NCBI GenBank assembly: GCA_033439265.1
Contig: JAVTVX010000020.1
Location: 18,742,001 to 18,806,000, forward strand
Source: Dillenia suffruticosa
Taxonomy: Eukaryota; Streptophyta; Magnoliopsida; Dilleniales; Dilleniaceae
Length of the DNA: 64,000 nucleotides
Direction: 5' to 3'
The notes under the pieces were generated by a model, which was given only the letters and a program-made list of their open reading frames with translations, was not told where the DNA came from and made no database searches. Below are positions 35,779 to 49,601 of this stretch, piece by piece. A program made the translations under genes and the position numbers. Positions within the stretch are counted from its first letter, which is position 1; every line of letters starts with the position of its first letter.

Positions 35779-36483
35779 TTTTCACCAAAACAAAAGGATA
35801 GAATTAAATAAAAAGTTAAAAGTGATGTACGGTGCACGTTGTCATATTCCTCACCCTAATAATAATATTAAAAGAAAACCCTAAAAAGTAATGAAAGAAA
35901 ATACTAAAATATTAGTTAAGAAACCACCGGCTTCTGTTGTTGCTTTCCGATTAGATTGGTTTTATTAATTAATTGTGTGGTTTAGGTATGTGAACCCGAC
36001 CGGAACCGGCTTAACCGGAGAGAAGTTAGAATTTATTGCAATGATTTTGGCTCAACACGTTAATCCATTTATATTTTTGTCATTAAAATATTTGAACACA
36101 CGATATTGTCAGTTGAAAGCAATTGTAAATTTTTAAGAGAGAGAGAGAGAGAGAGAGATAGATTAATTAAACAAACTGAAAATTTTAACCCAAGTCATTA
36201 GCCAATACAATCGTCACTCCCACTTGGTTAAAGTTGACTTTCACCTCAAACGGTGCCTCTTGGTTGACTCCAATCATTGCAGAATGGATCAAAATCAGAT
36301 GGAGTTGGCCAATGAGATCATTGCTTAGTAAGGACCAGATTTGATTTAGGTTTTGGGTTTAGGTGATCTTGTAATTACTGAATAAAAACTTACATTCTCC
36401 AACTGCCCTACGTTACATTAAACTAATACAAATAATGCAATTGGAAGATCGAATAAAGGAAAATGGAAGGAATGTTAATTCAC

Positions 36484-36487
<4 letters not shown>

Positions 36488-36522
<35 letters not shown>
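36488..36522. repeat. GA microsatellite
   Basis: About 17 uninterrupted GA units. Confidence 0.95.
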
Positions 36523-36526
<4 letters not shown>

Positions 36527-36657
36527 AGAGGGTGTCCAATAGATAGTCCAAAACACACACGCACACAAAAAAAAAGGGAAAAAATGTGGGAGGGAATATC
36601 CCCACCTCAAAAAATTTATTAACCCTAAGCCACAAACCCAAACACCCCTCTTTTCAT

Positions 36658-36688
<31 letters not shown>

Positions 36689-37320
36689 TCCCTTTAAGGT
36701 TAAAAAAAAAAAGAGAATTTTAAAAATTAAAATAAATTAACAAATTCACATTTTAAAATATAATAACTGATCAGATATTTGAATATAATATATATATAAA
36801 CTATTTTTTTGCGAGTAATTAAAACATACCACAATTGAAGTTGGATATACAATGTTTTTTCTACCTTTCGGCCCTTAACTTGCTTAAACTCTTGCCTCTG
36901 TTCTCGGCACGACAGAAAGGAACATTACGAACATTTTGGTTCGTAATATTCTTGGCAGGAGAAAACCCATCAAAGCAAATGGTAGGATGGAACAACGATC
37001 AAGCAAAGAGGTAATTTTGTTCAAATGGCCCAATTATAGTTGGTTTGACCAAAGCATCATCCCCGTTTATAGTAATCTATAGCTTCTCATGAAGGCGTTT
37101 GGTGGGATTAAAACATCACTCATGATTAGACACCCTATATAAACATTGCTCCATACTTAACTATAATTCAGTTATGGCTTCTTTAGCTCATCATTTTCTT
37201 TGGTTTATCTGCTCACAAAGTGTAACTATGATGATAATCATTAAAACGACAAACAGTAATCATGGTGAAACTCTCTCTGAAGAATAAATTTAAAAATTCC
37301 TTTTTCTTTTCCCTATTTTG

Positions 37321-37510
37321 TTTTTTCTTTTACCCTGATCTCCCGATATCCAAAATTTCACTGCGACTAATTCGGGTCGATCTGACTGTCGAGTCTCCTA
37401 TAAAGAGGGAGATCTCCCAAAATAGTTTTTTCCGTTTCCAAATAGGCTCGAACACGAATATTTAGTTAAGGGATGCAGAGCCGTTCCCACTTTGTTGACT
37501 AACTTTGGTT
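37321..37510 (-). mobile_element. tRNA-derived SINE, copy B (bHLH upstream region)
   Basis: Same family and orientation as copies A and C: it shares the complement of the CACTGCGACTAATT...GGGAGATCTCCC body and ends on the right in tRNA-like sequence (minus strand CAACAAAGTGG, then GTGTTCGAGCC). Flanking repeats CTTTTCCCTATTTTG (37306-37320) and CTTTTTCCTATCTTG (37511-37525) match at 13 of 15 positions. It ends about 930 bp before the start codon of the bHLH gene. Confidence 0.75.
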
Positions 37511-37994
37511 CTTTTTCCTATCTTGTAGTACTAAAGATTTTAATCTCATACATTTTTTCCCCAAGCTATGAGACTTTGTATATTTTGATATCATTTTTAA
37601 ATAGTAAAAATGAACGAGAATGATATTTTTATTAAAACTTTTATTATAATTAAAAATTTTAAATTATTCTATTTAGAAGAAAAATTCTCAGTCATATTAC
37701 CACAGGTATGTTTTAGTTAATGAGGCAAATCATCTCGCAAACTACTATATGATAACTCCAATGATAATAAATTATGAAAAAATCTATACCCGATCTCCAT
37801 TAAATGTTATATTAATATTTTTGTTAATTATGGTATTAGTCAAAATATTTATGTCATCTCTGACTCCATTTTCTACTTATTTTATAATAATTTTTTAAGC
37901 GCTTTTGCACTTTTCTCCCACCATCTAGTATGCATCAAGTAAAGCACAATATGGGAAAAGGCAAAGCAAAATTTTAGAAAACTTCTTCCACGCT

Positions 37995-37997
<3 letters not shown>

Positions 37998-38038
<41 letters not shown>
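37998..38038. repeat. GA microsatellite in bHLH promoter region
   Basis: GA repeat with one GG interruption. A second short AG run lies at 38125-38143. GA/CT tracts are common near plant promoters. Confidence 0.9.
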
Positions 38039-38182
38039 TAAATTCAACAGAGTGAATGCAAACCGGGCACTTTGACGTTCAGGGCCAGGCAACACTGCTT
38101 CCATCCGTCTTTTACGGGCAGAGTAGAGAGAGAGAGAGAGAGACCAGCGTAGAAAGGTCAAACAACCCATTTCTTTTTTAGC

Positions 38183-38189
38183 TATATAA
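38183..38189 (+). promoter_or_regulatory. Candidate TATA box of the bHLH gene
   Basis: TATATAA lies about 250 bp before the start codon, followed by CT-rich sequence typical of plant 5' untranslated regions. Position and sequence fit; nothing else proves it. Confidence 0.4.
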
Positions 38190-38441
38190 CTTGTTCCCAA
38201 CAACTCATTTCCTTCCCCACTCGCTGGCTCTCTCTTTCTCTGCTTTGCGTTTCAGCACTGACAAAATCTTCTGTGCTCACCTCTTTCTCCTCTGCTTTGG
38301 TTGTTCTTTACTACTCTCTTTGTTCATCATACAGGCAAAATCTTAAAATTAGCTCCAACTTTTGAATAATTCAGCTTCAATCCTCTTCTGGGTATCCCAA
38401 GAAACTCAATTTTTTTAAAGTGAAATTTGAAATTTTCCTTA

Positions 38442-40944
38442 ATGGAGAAGGAATTTCTCTTTCCACCTCCATTGCTCTTTGAACCATCTTCATCTTCACC
38501 AATGCCAAATTGGCAACACCTATCTTCACCGATGGAAATTCAAGCCCCAGAAATGAATTATTTACCCAACAACTTTGATAACAAGTTTGTGGATCACTCA
38601 GTCCACTATGAAGCAGCACTGAGTTCACATGTCTCATCCCCTGCAGCAACAAGTTCAGCTTTTTCAAATGACAGCTTCCTAATGGGAGAATTAATTGGAA
38701 AATTAGGAAATATCTGTAATTCACCACAATCACAACCCTTATTGACTGCGATAGCTGGGAATTCATGCTATAGCACACCTATGAATTCTCCTCCTAAGAT
38801 TAACTTGGCTATGGTGGATCAGTTTGTGAAGGAGAATCTGCCTCCTCTGGTTGGGGATTCAATCCCATCTCTGAATTCCCATTTGCCTTCTCTGGTTGGG
38901 GATTCAATCCCATCTCTGAATTCCCATTTGCCTTCACTTTCTGCTGATCCAGGATTCGCTGAGAGGGCTGCCAGATTTTCATGCTTTGGTAGCAGAAGCT
39001 TCAATGGAAGAACAAATCAAATCCTGCCAAATAATTCTGAATTTCCTTACAGATCTATCCCATTGCTTGGAAATGGCAGGATTTTAAGAGTGGCTAGTAG
39101 TCCTTCACTCAAAGCAATTGGATCTCAATTGGATATTCATGAAAACAAGAATTTGACATTGCAGGACGGGATTGAAGTCAAAATGGGAAATGGGTCTGTT
39201 TCCGTTCCTGTTCAGGACAAGAAATCCACAAGCTTGACCAACAATTCCACTCCTGAAGTACCAGAAAACATAAATTCTCAAGGGGAATCCTCTGTTTCTG
39301 AAAAGGTCACTGGTGGGGGAAATGTTGGCAAAGTTTCATCTGATTTGAATTCCAGAAAAAGAAAAGCATGTTCTAGGGGAAAAGGGGAGGACTCTGTGAC
39401 ATCTCCATCAATGAAAGCTACAAAGGTATATTTTCTTATAGAAAGTTCGAAGTTTTCAAGTCTTGTCATCAATTCATCCACTGAATCCAAGAATATTACA
39501 CTTTTCAGGTTGCAAAAGAGGCAGATGATTCGAACCCAAAACGATGCAAATGTAGCGAAAAGAACAAGAATGGAAACCAAAATGGAGGTATAAAAGCTGA
39601 GCAAGATCAAAATGACAGTACCGGTTCACCTAAAAAAGAAGATCAAAAACAGAGAAAGACTAGTCCTAATAAGCCGCCAGAGCCTCCAAAGGACTACATT
39701 CATGTCAGGGCTAGAAGAGGTCAAGCAACTGACAGTCACAGCCTGGCTGAAAGGGTAATAACTACAATCTTTAATCAGATGCATTGCAATACAAAATTTC
39801 AAAAAAAAAAAATGCCGTTTTATTGTATATATTAGGAAAGTTTGATGCCTGAGTTCTATTTTTTTTATTTTTTATTTTTGGCTAGGTTCGACGCGAAAAG
39901 ATAAGTGAAAGAATGAAGCTTCTCCAAGATCTTGTGCCCGGTAGCAATAAGGTAGCAACTTGTATATCCTGTACTGCACAAGCTTGAGAACAAGAAAAGG
40001 TTTAGCTTACTAATTATCATGAAAATTTACCATTGCAGGTAACTGGAAAAGCACTTATGCTTGATGAGATTATAAACTATGTTCAGTCATTACAACGCCA
40101 AGTTGAGGTAAAATTATACTCTAGCATAAACCATCATTGATCATTTGCAATATTGCTTACAATGTAATTTGATCTCCCTATGTTTGGTTTATCCTTGCAG
40201 TTTTTGTCTATGAAGTTAGCTTCTGTGAATCCTAGACTGGATTTTAACATGGAAACTCTTCTCTCAAAAGATGTAAGTCTTTGTCTGTTTCTACACAAAA
40301 CAAACTATCTCATTTTCACATCCCTACAATTTTCTTTTATTTTTATTTTCTGAAAAATGGAATTTTATATATATATATGTAGATATTTCAACCAAATAGC
40401 TTGTTGCCGCATCCGGTATACCCGATGGATGCATCAACACCGACATTTTACGGTCACCAACCCCAGCAAATTTCAGCAGTACACAGCAATCTGTCTAATG
40501 GGGCAAGCTCAAAATGTGCAGTGGACCCATTAGACAACACTGCACTATGTGCTAACATTTCTATGCAGTTTCCTCCAATCAATGAATTCGGTCAAGGAGT
40601 TTCTCAGGTATTTAATTCCTGACACCAATTTGGCTTTTTTTTGGCATAATGTCACTCATCCCATGTACAAACATTTGGTATAGCCCTTTTTTAATTATTT
40701 TTAAAATATGTAGTTTTCAACACTCTGTGAGGATGATCTGCAAAGCATTGTTCAGATGGGTTTCGGACAAAATCAGAAACAGGAATCTGTTTTACACAAT
40801 CAGCAGAACTTCCAAGGTAAATATGATCGACTTATAAATAAATGCACTTAATGTTTCGATATATACCTTAATCTGTTATTCATGATCCTTTTGTTTTCCT
40901 TCTATTTTGCAGTTTTAACATCTCACATGAAAATTGAGCTTTGA
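38442..40944 (+). CDS. bHLH62: bHLH transcription factor, bHLH62/49/78 type
   Basis: Eight coding exons: 38442-39425, 39509-39754, 39886-39951, 40039-40107, 40201-40272, 40383-40607, 40714-40816 and 40913-40944, all with GT-AG introns, giving 598 aa. The start is the first ATG in frame (MEKEF...). The bHLH domain (about residues 397-465) has the basic motif with H405, E409 and R413, which predicts binding to E/G-box DNA (CACGTG class), then loop and helix 2 ([19 protein letters not shown]). A conserved upstream motif [16 protein letters not shown] lies at about 168-183. Related Arabidopsis proteins are nuclear regulators of cell elongation and flowering. A 15-residue tandem duplication occurs at residues 136-165. 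The symbol rests on motif resemblance plus the neighbouring CSLC gene; bHLH49 or bHLH78 type cannot be excluded. Confidence 0.9.
38847..38936 (+). repeat. In-frame 45-bp tandem duplication in bHLH exon 1
   Basis: Two adjacent 45-bp copies, almost or fully identical by eye, encode [15 protein letters not shown] twice. They sit just before the conserved [16 protein letters not shown] motif and keep the frame. Confidence 0.95.
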
Positions 40945-43900
40945 TCGCTTTCATTCGCCAAAATTTCAAGCAAATAAGGGGGAAGAGACAAGACTGCTGT
41001 ATATATATATATATATATATGAAGAGAAGTCATTTCAAAGACATTTGCTTTTTCTTAGGTCTAATTATGATTTTTCCCCACTTAATCTCTCTCTCTCTCT
41101 CTCTCTCTCTCCCTTCAATCCAAAAAAAATCATTTCGTCATCTTCCTTTTTATTGTATTTCTTTTTAATTTTTTATGAGAGTTCTTTAATCAGCTGATGT
41201 AAAATCCTATAATCAATTCCATCTTTTGGTGCAAAATTCAAAGCATCCTCTTGTAAGAAACATTGCTTAGTAGTGAAGAACAAAGTTCCAAGTTTTCTAC
41301 AATCATCCAGAGCTTTACAATACTTTTGATGCTAACACTTGGCCCTACTTTGTTATACGTGGATTTGCCTTGTTTCTGTAGTTGGGAAACGCTAAGAGTG
41401 AGAAGTAACTTTTAAGATTTTGCTCATAAAATTTTGTTTTTTACTATGCAATTTTCCTCATTAACTATGATGCAAGTTATTGTCATTTTTAGCACTAGAA
41501 TAGCGTAAACAGGTGGGCATGGTATTGCTTCGGTCGCAAACAGCTGTTTTAGTGAGGTTCTTACACTATGTTACAAAGTCCATTCTGGATTGATTATGAC
41601 TTGAATGATTTAATCTTGTTCAATAGTCAACCATGATTTCTGGCATTATTTTGGGCCCCCCTAATTTTCTCTGATTAAAAAAAAAAAAGAAACATCCGTT
41701 CTCATTTTACTGTGCACAGAAGGAACCAATCAATCAAAGCTAAGGTAGAACCTAGCTATATGTTTCTTAACAACTTCTCTCTTTATAAAAGAGCATCAAA
41801 AGAATCCCAGGTTGGCAAATTGGTGTGATTCTGACTGGACCCGATGAGCCAAAAGGGCTCACCCGAAAAAACAAAGAAAAAAAAAATCACCTACTTCAAA
41901 AATATTTTATTAAAAAATTAAAAAAAGAAAAAGAAAAAGGGGTTTGTCTGGTGGAGTTGAGGTATGGAAAGATGCCCTTAAAGATCGTCTAATCTTTTTA
42001 ATCAGAGGCAGTTAGTAAAATCCAGTTTATGGTGTTTAACAAAAGATTTGTGTGTTGCAGCCTTATGCTTACCTTATGCTTATTTTATTCATGAGTCTAT
42101 TATTGGGTCTGCAGATTTTTGTAATTTAATTATTACATAAGATGCTTTCGAAATGATGCTGCATATAGATGATTACTTAATACTCTATGCTAGTAATTAA
42201 ATATCCAAAATGTTTTTCCTTCTTTTTTTTTTCCCTGGTTGTGTATCGTCCCGTGTTTTTGCTCATCCAATTTTGTATGTTCTTTTGATCTGTCTTATAC
42301 ATACAACTGTAACCATATTCCATGGAGGTTCTTTGTATTTTATCCAAAGTACAGAAGGAAAAAGATATATATATGTTAAACAGCTGAAATAAAAAAATAG
42401 AGCGATGTTTGGAATGATCCGTAAAGAAAAAGATAGCTTTGGCAATTGAAGAAAATCATGAGTGGATCTACATCTAATCTTATTTAGAGATCTTTGCTTG
42501 GTGTGTTGCATCATACTTTCTCCATTTGTTTTGATCATATAACAAGAAAATCATAGTTATCAATATAAAGATTTTCCCTATCCTTTTGATTATGACCAAT
42601 TATGTGCAACTGTTGATGCTTTTTGGTCGAATCCAAAACCAAAAACCCTCTCTGATATCACGTTCTGACTTTCTTGAGCCCACCAAAGTTCTTTTTGGTC
42701 TCCGACTAAATTATGGGGAAAAAAAAAAGGTGACTGTTTTTTCTTTTGTTTTTGCACTTGTTTTTCTCCCTCCACTTTTTACTTCTCTTTCTGCTGCTGA
42801 ATAAAGGTGAAAGAATACACTTTAGAATCCGCATGACTTCATTAACATAAGTATCCAGAGGTTTGTGATTAATACAGTTCTGTAATTTGGCGTCTCTAGC
42901 ACAAAGTGGCTGTTCTCAGAATTCTAGTATGTAATATTGCAAGTTTTGACCGTTGCTGCAAAAGTCTATTGCATCATATTTGTTTCAACTATGCTCTATA
43001 TGTAGAACGCTAAACAATTAGGTTTCCCAAGGAGGGCTGTCCATGGTTGAGTTTTTGTTGTCTTAATTTGGGTTGGGTATAGGCTATTGTGCTTGTACTA
43101 CAAATCAATACCAGTCTCTAATGTAGAGCATTGTTCTGTCTATCAATTTTTTAGGAAATGGAACTTACATAAGCGGATGTAATATACAACATAATTTGGT
43201 GTCAAATAATGAAGAAAACTTATACCAGTAGTCACTGGATTTGGAGTGAATTCTCACCACTGAAATCCTGAATTTTATGTTGATTGATTGAGGAAAGAAA
43301 AACTTTCAAGTCTCCACAATTGCATCCCTGAGTTTTCAATTGATATTGACCTGAGAGTGACACCCCACCAAGAACAAAGAAGTTGTGGGAGAAAAAAGAA
43401 AAAGAGAAAAAAAAAAATTTAAATTGCTGCAATGGGATTGTAGAGCAGAATAATGATGTTTAGGGTAGGTGCCTTATTAATCAGACCAATTCACTGTGTA
43501 GGACTGTGTAGGGTACTTTTGCTTTCACCCTTTGGAGAGGAGGCAATTTGTGAAACTTTTGGAATTGGTTGTTTTATCTTTGTAGGGGAGAAAAAACAGG
43601 CAGTGGCGCAAGAAACCCATCATATGTTTCACCAACCATTGCATTATAATTTTTCATGCTGCTCTCCAACTGTAAAATTGTTCCATTTCAAATGCCATCA
43701 CTATCAGACACCCTCTTTCCCTTTTATTTATTTTTATTTTATTTTCTAAATCAATGTCACTATCTTACCTATTTTTTCTTCGTCTGGTGAAATATTAACT
43801 ATCTCTAGAGAGAATTAAAGTCCAATCACTCTGAACTCATGCAACTGTCTGCTTATAGCTTCAATGGTTTCTCAGCAACAAGACTAGTACATTTATAATC

Positions 43901-45620
43901 TTTATTCCAAATAAATTCCATAAATTTTGAGATAGTGGTCTGTCTTCCTCTTTTAATTTTCTTTTTCAAATTCTTTTGTTGATCTTGCTAAGCCATGTGA
44001 TGTTGAAGGTCTTAATCAATGGCGCTACATAGATGATCTTAAGTTGGCAAATTTCTACCATTTTACAATGCTTTTAAGCACTCTTGCTTGCTGTAATGAT
44101 GTTCAATTAACAACAATTTCTCCTTCTGGGTAGGTCTAAACGGGCAAGTTTTATCGCCTTAAATTGAGCTAAGGAAAAAAAAAGGTACATATGTTTGTTG
44201 TTTGTTCGGTGAGGAGTCAGTTTCTAGGTGTTACGGAGAGGGAAGCATAAATAGTCTATGTTGAAAAAAGTCATTTTTTTTTTTAATTCTTTTGTCTTTT
44301 GTGATTCAATGGTGATGGTGCCATGACAACATCCCCAAACACAATCTTGCAGAGATAGATTGCTAGTGGCAAAGAGAAAAAGAGAGATTTACAAGTCAAC
44401 TATTGATCCCTTTGAAGTAAATTATTGGACAAAACTGGAAATTTAAACCCAGACATTGCAAGAGTAAAGGGTCCACTAGAGGTTGAAAATGTGTATGGTC
44501 TTGTTTGTTATCTGTTTCCAGAGTTCACCATCTTGCTGCAGAACTTTCCTTCTGTGAATGTATCTCTATAAATTAATAGAATACAAGGTATATAAAGTTG
44601 TGTCATTTGACGATCTTAAGATCAAGGGTAAAGGAAGTGGGTTGGAGACAGATTTTTTTTTTTTTTTTTGGTTATAAAATTTTAATAAAAAAATTATATA
44701 ACATTTCAAAAATTAAAACTAAATTTTAATTGTCCCTTAAAAATTATAATCTTCATTTGAAATTATAATCTCAAATAGGTGTCATTGTTATACTTTGCTT
44801 TCCATGTAAAATCCCTGGTTTCACCCCAATTAATAAAAATGAGAGTTGTTTAAGGAAATTTGGACGTGGGATTTCGCATATACACAGATTGTTGAGGAGA
44901 GAAAGAAGCTTGTGTCTGGTTCTCACTAAGTTTTGCAGTTTAGTGTAGGGCGGGCAAACAAGAAATCCCTATGGGATTATGCATAGCCATGTTGTAGTGA
45001 CAACGAACTCTGTATAGTCCAGAGCCCATGTAACTTTCAAGTTATCTTGCTCATAAACCACTTCAAGTTCATTACTAAACCTTAAACCAGTTGCCTAGAA
45101 AGTCGGATGCCAGTCTTGTTTCGAACCTAGTACAGGACTGGGTGTTCAAAGATTGAGCGGGGATTTTACACCTCTCATATTCTGATTCTGAGGTTTGAAA
45201 TTAAGACTCTCTCTGTGATGATCCTTTCAACCTCAGCTATTAGACATTAGAGAGCTCATGTCGTGTCAGAAGCCTCAACAAGACCATACAAGTAAGAGTT
45301 CAATATATATTTCGAGACCGTAATAGGGTTCATATTCAATTAAGACGAAGGATATAAATTTGAATTAAAAAAATTAAAAATATTTCAAATTTATGTGGTC
45401 TTTTAAGTTTTTAACATCTAGGCAACACGTGAGAATAATTCCTCCCCCTCGCTTGCTTTTCTTTACTAACCCCCAATATATAAATTATTATTATTATTTT
45501 TTTTTTTATTAAAAGTATCTCAAAATTTTTTTATATTCATCATCACTTGAACAGACATAAATTTTACTTATTTTTCATTTTTTTTTTAAAAGACGCTTCT
45601 TTTCACTTGGATCTCCCACT
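40945..45620. other. 3' flank of bHLH gene and intergenic DNA
   Basis: Starts with the probable 3' untranslated region, which contains a TA repeat (41000-41021) and CT repeat (41086-41111). The rest is AT-rich without a supportable gene. A T18 run near 44652 begins a stretch that resembles an old dispersed repeat (to about 44830). Confidence 0.45.
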
Positions 45621-45856
45621 GTGCTGAAATCGCCTCTACTTCCTTCAGCCGAACGTATCACACCTGTAATTAGTTTTCCTCCATCTCCTCCCCTCCCTCT
45701 CTCTCTCTCTCATGAAACCCTAAAATTTCACCGCCAATGTGATTGGTGTCACGGTCTGAGCAGCGGCAGCTGCAGTCACTCTTCACTCTTCATCGCTGAT
45801 GGCCGTGATCAGCTGCAGCTGTAGTCACCGACTCTTCATCTCTAATAACAGGAATG

Positions 45857-45899
<43 letters not shown>

Positions 45900-45905
45900 G
45901 CTATT
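45621..45905 (+). other. Gene-like 5' leader block (orphan)
   Basis: GC-richer than its surroundings. It contains CT-rich sequence, AAACCCTAAAATTTCACCGCC, a local duplication of CAGCTGYAGTCAC-containing sequence (about 45768-45840) and then a CT microsatellite (45859-45889). This composition is typical of plant transcription start regions, but no downstream coding frame could be tied to it. It may be the stub of a gene broken by the CACTA-derived insertion. Confidence 0.3.
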
Positions 45906-46904
45906 TGTCTTCTGATTATGATGCCACTTTACTTTATTCTTGTTATTTCCTTGCGCATTTAAAAGTGCTTGAGCCTTTAGGGCACTTTCATCAATTCATG
46001 AACGGCATGCCAAAACTCTCTCCTTTGGATTTTTGTGGGCTTTTGTTATTCTTATCGTCTTGTGGGGTACCGGAAATTGCATCAATAAGGCACCGAATTT
46101 TGAGCCCTGCCCTTGTTATCATCTGTTTTACCTGAAGAACAAGTTTGATTTTTTTTTTAATTATTCAATCTTCTTTGTTTTTTTTGGGCACAAATCAGGT
46201 TTTTTTGGGAAGAATTTCATTTCTTGATTATCTTCAACTTGTTCTCTTCTTTTAGGGTATTTCTCTGTGGATTTTCTGTCATAGGCAAATAATATATATA
46301 AAAAATAGTTGAATTCCTTCCTTTGAAATTGTTCTCTTTGTATAATCTTATACCAAATCATTTTGTTGTTCTCTCTAAACCCTTTCTCGTTGTCTTTATG
46401 CAATGTTTATTTTGTTTGAATCTCTCTTATGAAGTGTGTCTGGGTAGCTGCTCCGATAACTAGTGTTTCCTTGTGTGCATTCTAGAGAGTGTAAGGCCAA
46501 CCTAGAATATTATGCTATTCAGGCCTGTGTGCACTATACTAATGCAGTTGAAAGCATAGTAATTAGAATTTTACGTTTTGATTTGATTCAAACAGAAATA
46601 TATTTGGTCCAAATAGATGAATCTTAATCATATAAAAATATTACAATTTGAATTCCATTTATGAATCGAATCATATGATTCCATTCGATTCAAACAAAAG
46701 TACCATGATGGGGAGCCAATAGTTGGAAGCCCCAGATTGTGCAAAGGTCACGGACTCATTTGTTGATGATTTGGGAATTTAGTTAAATTAGATGTTCTCA
46801 AGGCATGCCAAGGATTTGTTGAGGGAATGCTTTAGGGCAACATCTAGTTGTATCCAGTTGAGGCTGCCGCATTGTGGTATGCACCTGGTCATAATGTGTG
46901 CTCG

Positions 46905-49530
46905 CCTCAAGTGTTGAAAGAAAATGTATTGTAGTGTAATGATATAACACAAAATGGTGACCTAATGTACAAGATTTCCACTATTGTTAAATGTCGGAGG
47001 TTGTTTAAGTGATATGAACCAATGATATGAAAGCGCAAGAGAATACTAACTAATGAGTCCACAATTTACTTATACTCAAAAATATGATTAGAAAAGGTTT
47101 TGATCAAATTAAACATTGATAATTTATTCAGAAAAACCAAATTCAGTAAGAGAGATGTGGGTGAGAGAGATAGAATTTAATCTACTAAATAATTAAGTAT
47201 ATATTAATCAAACCCCAAATACTTAAAATTATAGAGAAATTTTATCTTGAAATGTCTTACACTATTTTAAAAACTCCAAATACTTAAAAATTCGGAAAAA
47301 AAAAACCTGTTTTACACTATTCTGAGTTGTCTTTATGAAATTTTATCTTCAAACATTCAGAAAAGATATAGTCCTCCTATAATCCTATCCCTCTCTTTCC
47401 CCAGAAAAATAAATGAATACATGATTGAATAATATCATGCTATAGACATTGCTTATTAAAATATTCTACTCAATTAGTAATAACGTCTAAACTATCATAT
47501 AAAACTTGCATTTACATTTTTCTCGGATTGTTAACTTACAAAACTATTGATTTCTGTCATCATGAATTGCATCTACTCCTAGAATTGAGTATGCTGCTCT
47601 TTTAATATCCACATTTATTCTTCTTGAGTAGCAAATTTATCACTCATAGTTATACTTTGAACCTCTGCTTCATCTGCTCTTTCTCTCCGCTACAATTTTC
47701 AATTGAAAATTTTCAGATGCTACAATCACTTTCATAGGAGCAACCTCTCTTAAGATATTACGAATATCAAGCAACGTTTGCATATAAATTTTTGCAGGTG
47801 AATTTGATGACATAGTTTTTTTCATTACGCAAGTCATCCTATAGAACAGAATAATTTGTTATGTGACAAAAATATACAAATTGAAAATCTAAAACTATTT
47901 GAATTGCAAATAATAGTAGATACCAAAATTTGTTCAACTTTATCATTGATCATTTTTCCTTTTTTTGAAAAATGATCAATCTAGCATTAGTCAATTGCTG
48001 GTAGTTTTTTTTCTTCATTCTTTTTTTTTCACATGTTCATAATCACGATAGAATTGTTATACTATTGTGCAAGTTTAATGAATGAAAAGAAAGAAGATAA
48101 TAAGGAATAAAGAATAAGTTGTGAAATGCTAACCACATTATCAACCACTCTTGTAATCGAAATAGATCCAACTGTGGGTAGAGTAACATTAATTGCACGA
48201 TTTTGAATGTTTTTCATATTCATTTTCTGTTAATTTTAAAAAAGAAAATCAAAATAATGAACTCAAATAAGTTTTTTATTATAAAAAAAATGAGAAAGAA
48301 ATAATGATATGACTTGAATCTGAAAGTCCTCACGGGTAAATTTATCAAATAATTTCACCTAATCATCCATCGGTACGTTAAGTGAAAGATTTTTCACAGC
48401 CTTTTCTTTGGATGTGAATTTCCTGAAATAAAAATGCAGCTTATACTGCATGTTCTTGTGCTAATCAACCAATTGTTTTTGAATGACACTCTATTTTTGT
48501 GCTGTCATCATAATTCGAACTCTCCTTCAAGAATAGAAGAAAGACATTATGATATTTATATATAACGTCAAATAATCATACAAATTAATTACTGTATATT
48601 CACCTAATAAACTAACAATATTGTACCGTATATTTGCTAATAATATCATTCTTCAATTCTTTTGGTTGGTGTTTCCACGTTATGTCATCAAATTTGGCAA
48701 ACTACTACATAATACAGTCACCCTTTGTGATCAACTCTTAACTATTTTCTTTTATTAGTCGACCGGCATATTCATCTATTTCAATAATAATTTTTTTATC
48801 GGATGCTTTTTTTTGCTTGAGCCAAATTTTTAGTGACTCCTCATCGTGTATGTGTTTAGGTAAATGTTATTCAATATAAACAAATACTAGTTATCCACTC
48901 AAATATAAAAACTCATATGTATTGATTTTTGTTGTTAGAATACATCTCGAGAAGTTTAACTAATATGATCTTAATGTTCAGAATCCCCTTCAAGTTACTC
49001 TTTTGCATTGATCTGTTGATCTAATGCTAAGAAATGAATCTCAGTACGGTCATGTATGTCGGCACTCAAATTAAGTAAGGGTTTAACTCGGCTCTATTTA
49101 GAATTATTGGAAAGTAGTGATATCTCTTATAATGACTCATCTTCAATGTTAATATAATAAGTGGTGTGTTTCTTAATTGTAGTGAGTCATGCACTCATAC
49201 GAAAATAGGGTTGCGACAATAGTAGTATTTTACCAGCAGTCTTTTTTCCCAGAGATCCTTCATTTCTTCAAACGAAATGAACAGAGATAAAATTAGACCG
49301 ATTTCCGAAATGTCTTTTTGGATACTCCTCAATATTCCAACTATTAGCAAAACGTGTGAAGTAGATAAATGATTCATCTACCATTAGAAGGGGTTTTTGT
49401 TGGAATTCTTCTTTGAGAAATTTGTTAGGCATCCATTAAATAATAGTAAATAGTAGTTAATGAAAGAAAGAAAACAAAGAATAAAAAATTATAACAATCT
49501 GAATAGTAAGTGTTTTTCCTTGTGTAGATC
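46905..49530 (-). repeat. Left arm of large CACTA-derived inverted duplication
   Basis: This arm reads, on the minus strand, like the arm at 49602-52165. Paired landmarks are TGTCATCAAATTTGGCAAACTAC (about 48685) with GTAGTTTGTCAAATTTGATGACA (about 50503), and GTGCAAGTTTAATG-type flanks further out. Identity looks like 70-80% by eye. It holds a decayed copy of the same protein region (KKIIIEIDE on the minus strand, about 48790). It lacks the CACTA terminal repeats that follow the right arm. Confidence 0.85.
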
Positions 49531-49601
49531 GATCCACACATGAAAAAGCGTTTGCCATTCATATTGTTATAATTTTTTATTCCTTGTTTTCTCTCTTTCA
49601 A
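49531..49601. repeat. Spacer of the inverted duplication
   Basis: About 70 bp between the arms, itself a partial extra copy of the adjoining right-arm sequence (TTGTTATAATTTTTTATTCC). The right arm next to it contains a further small duplication of TTATTTATTACTCTTTAGTC (about 49680-49765). The centre is therefore a small cluster of repeats. Confidence 0.75.

Larger units (their letters stand above)
34485..37305. other. Intergenic DNA upstream of the bHLH gene
   Basis: No gene supported. It holds a GT-rich microsatellite (to about 34530), an ATT repeat (35747-35777), a GA repeat (36488-36522) and CT-rich tracts (36658-36690). Confidence 0.5.

Noticed and set aside
38377-38778. 133-codon open frame antisense to bHLH exon 1
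   Set aside because: Shadow of the real coding exon on the opposite strand.
46925-46940. TTGTAGTG, which resembles an inward CACTA terminus, at the outer left arm of the inverted duplication
   Set aside because: It lacks the following A-rich terminal repeat and subterminal array, and its position corresponds to interior sequence in the right arm.
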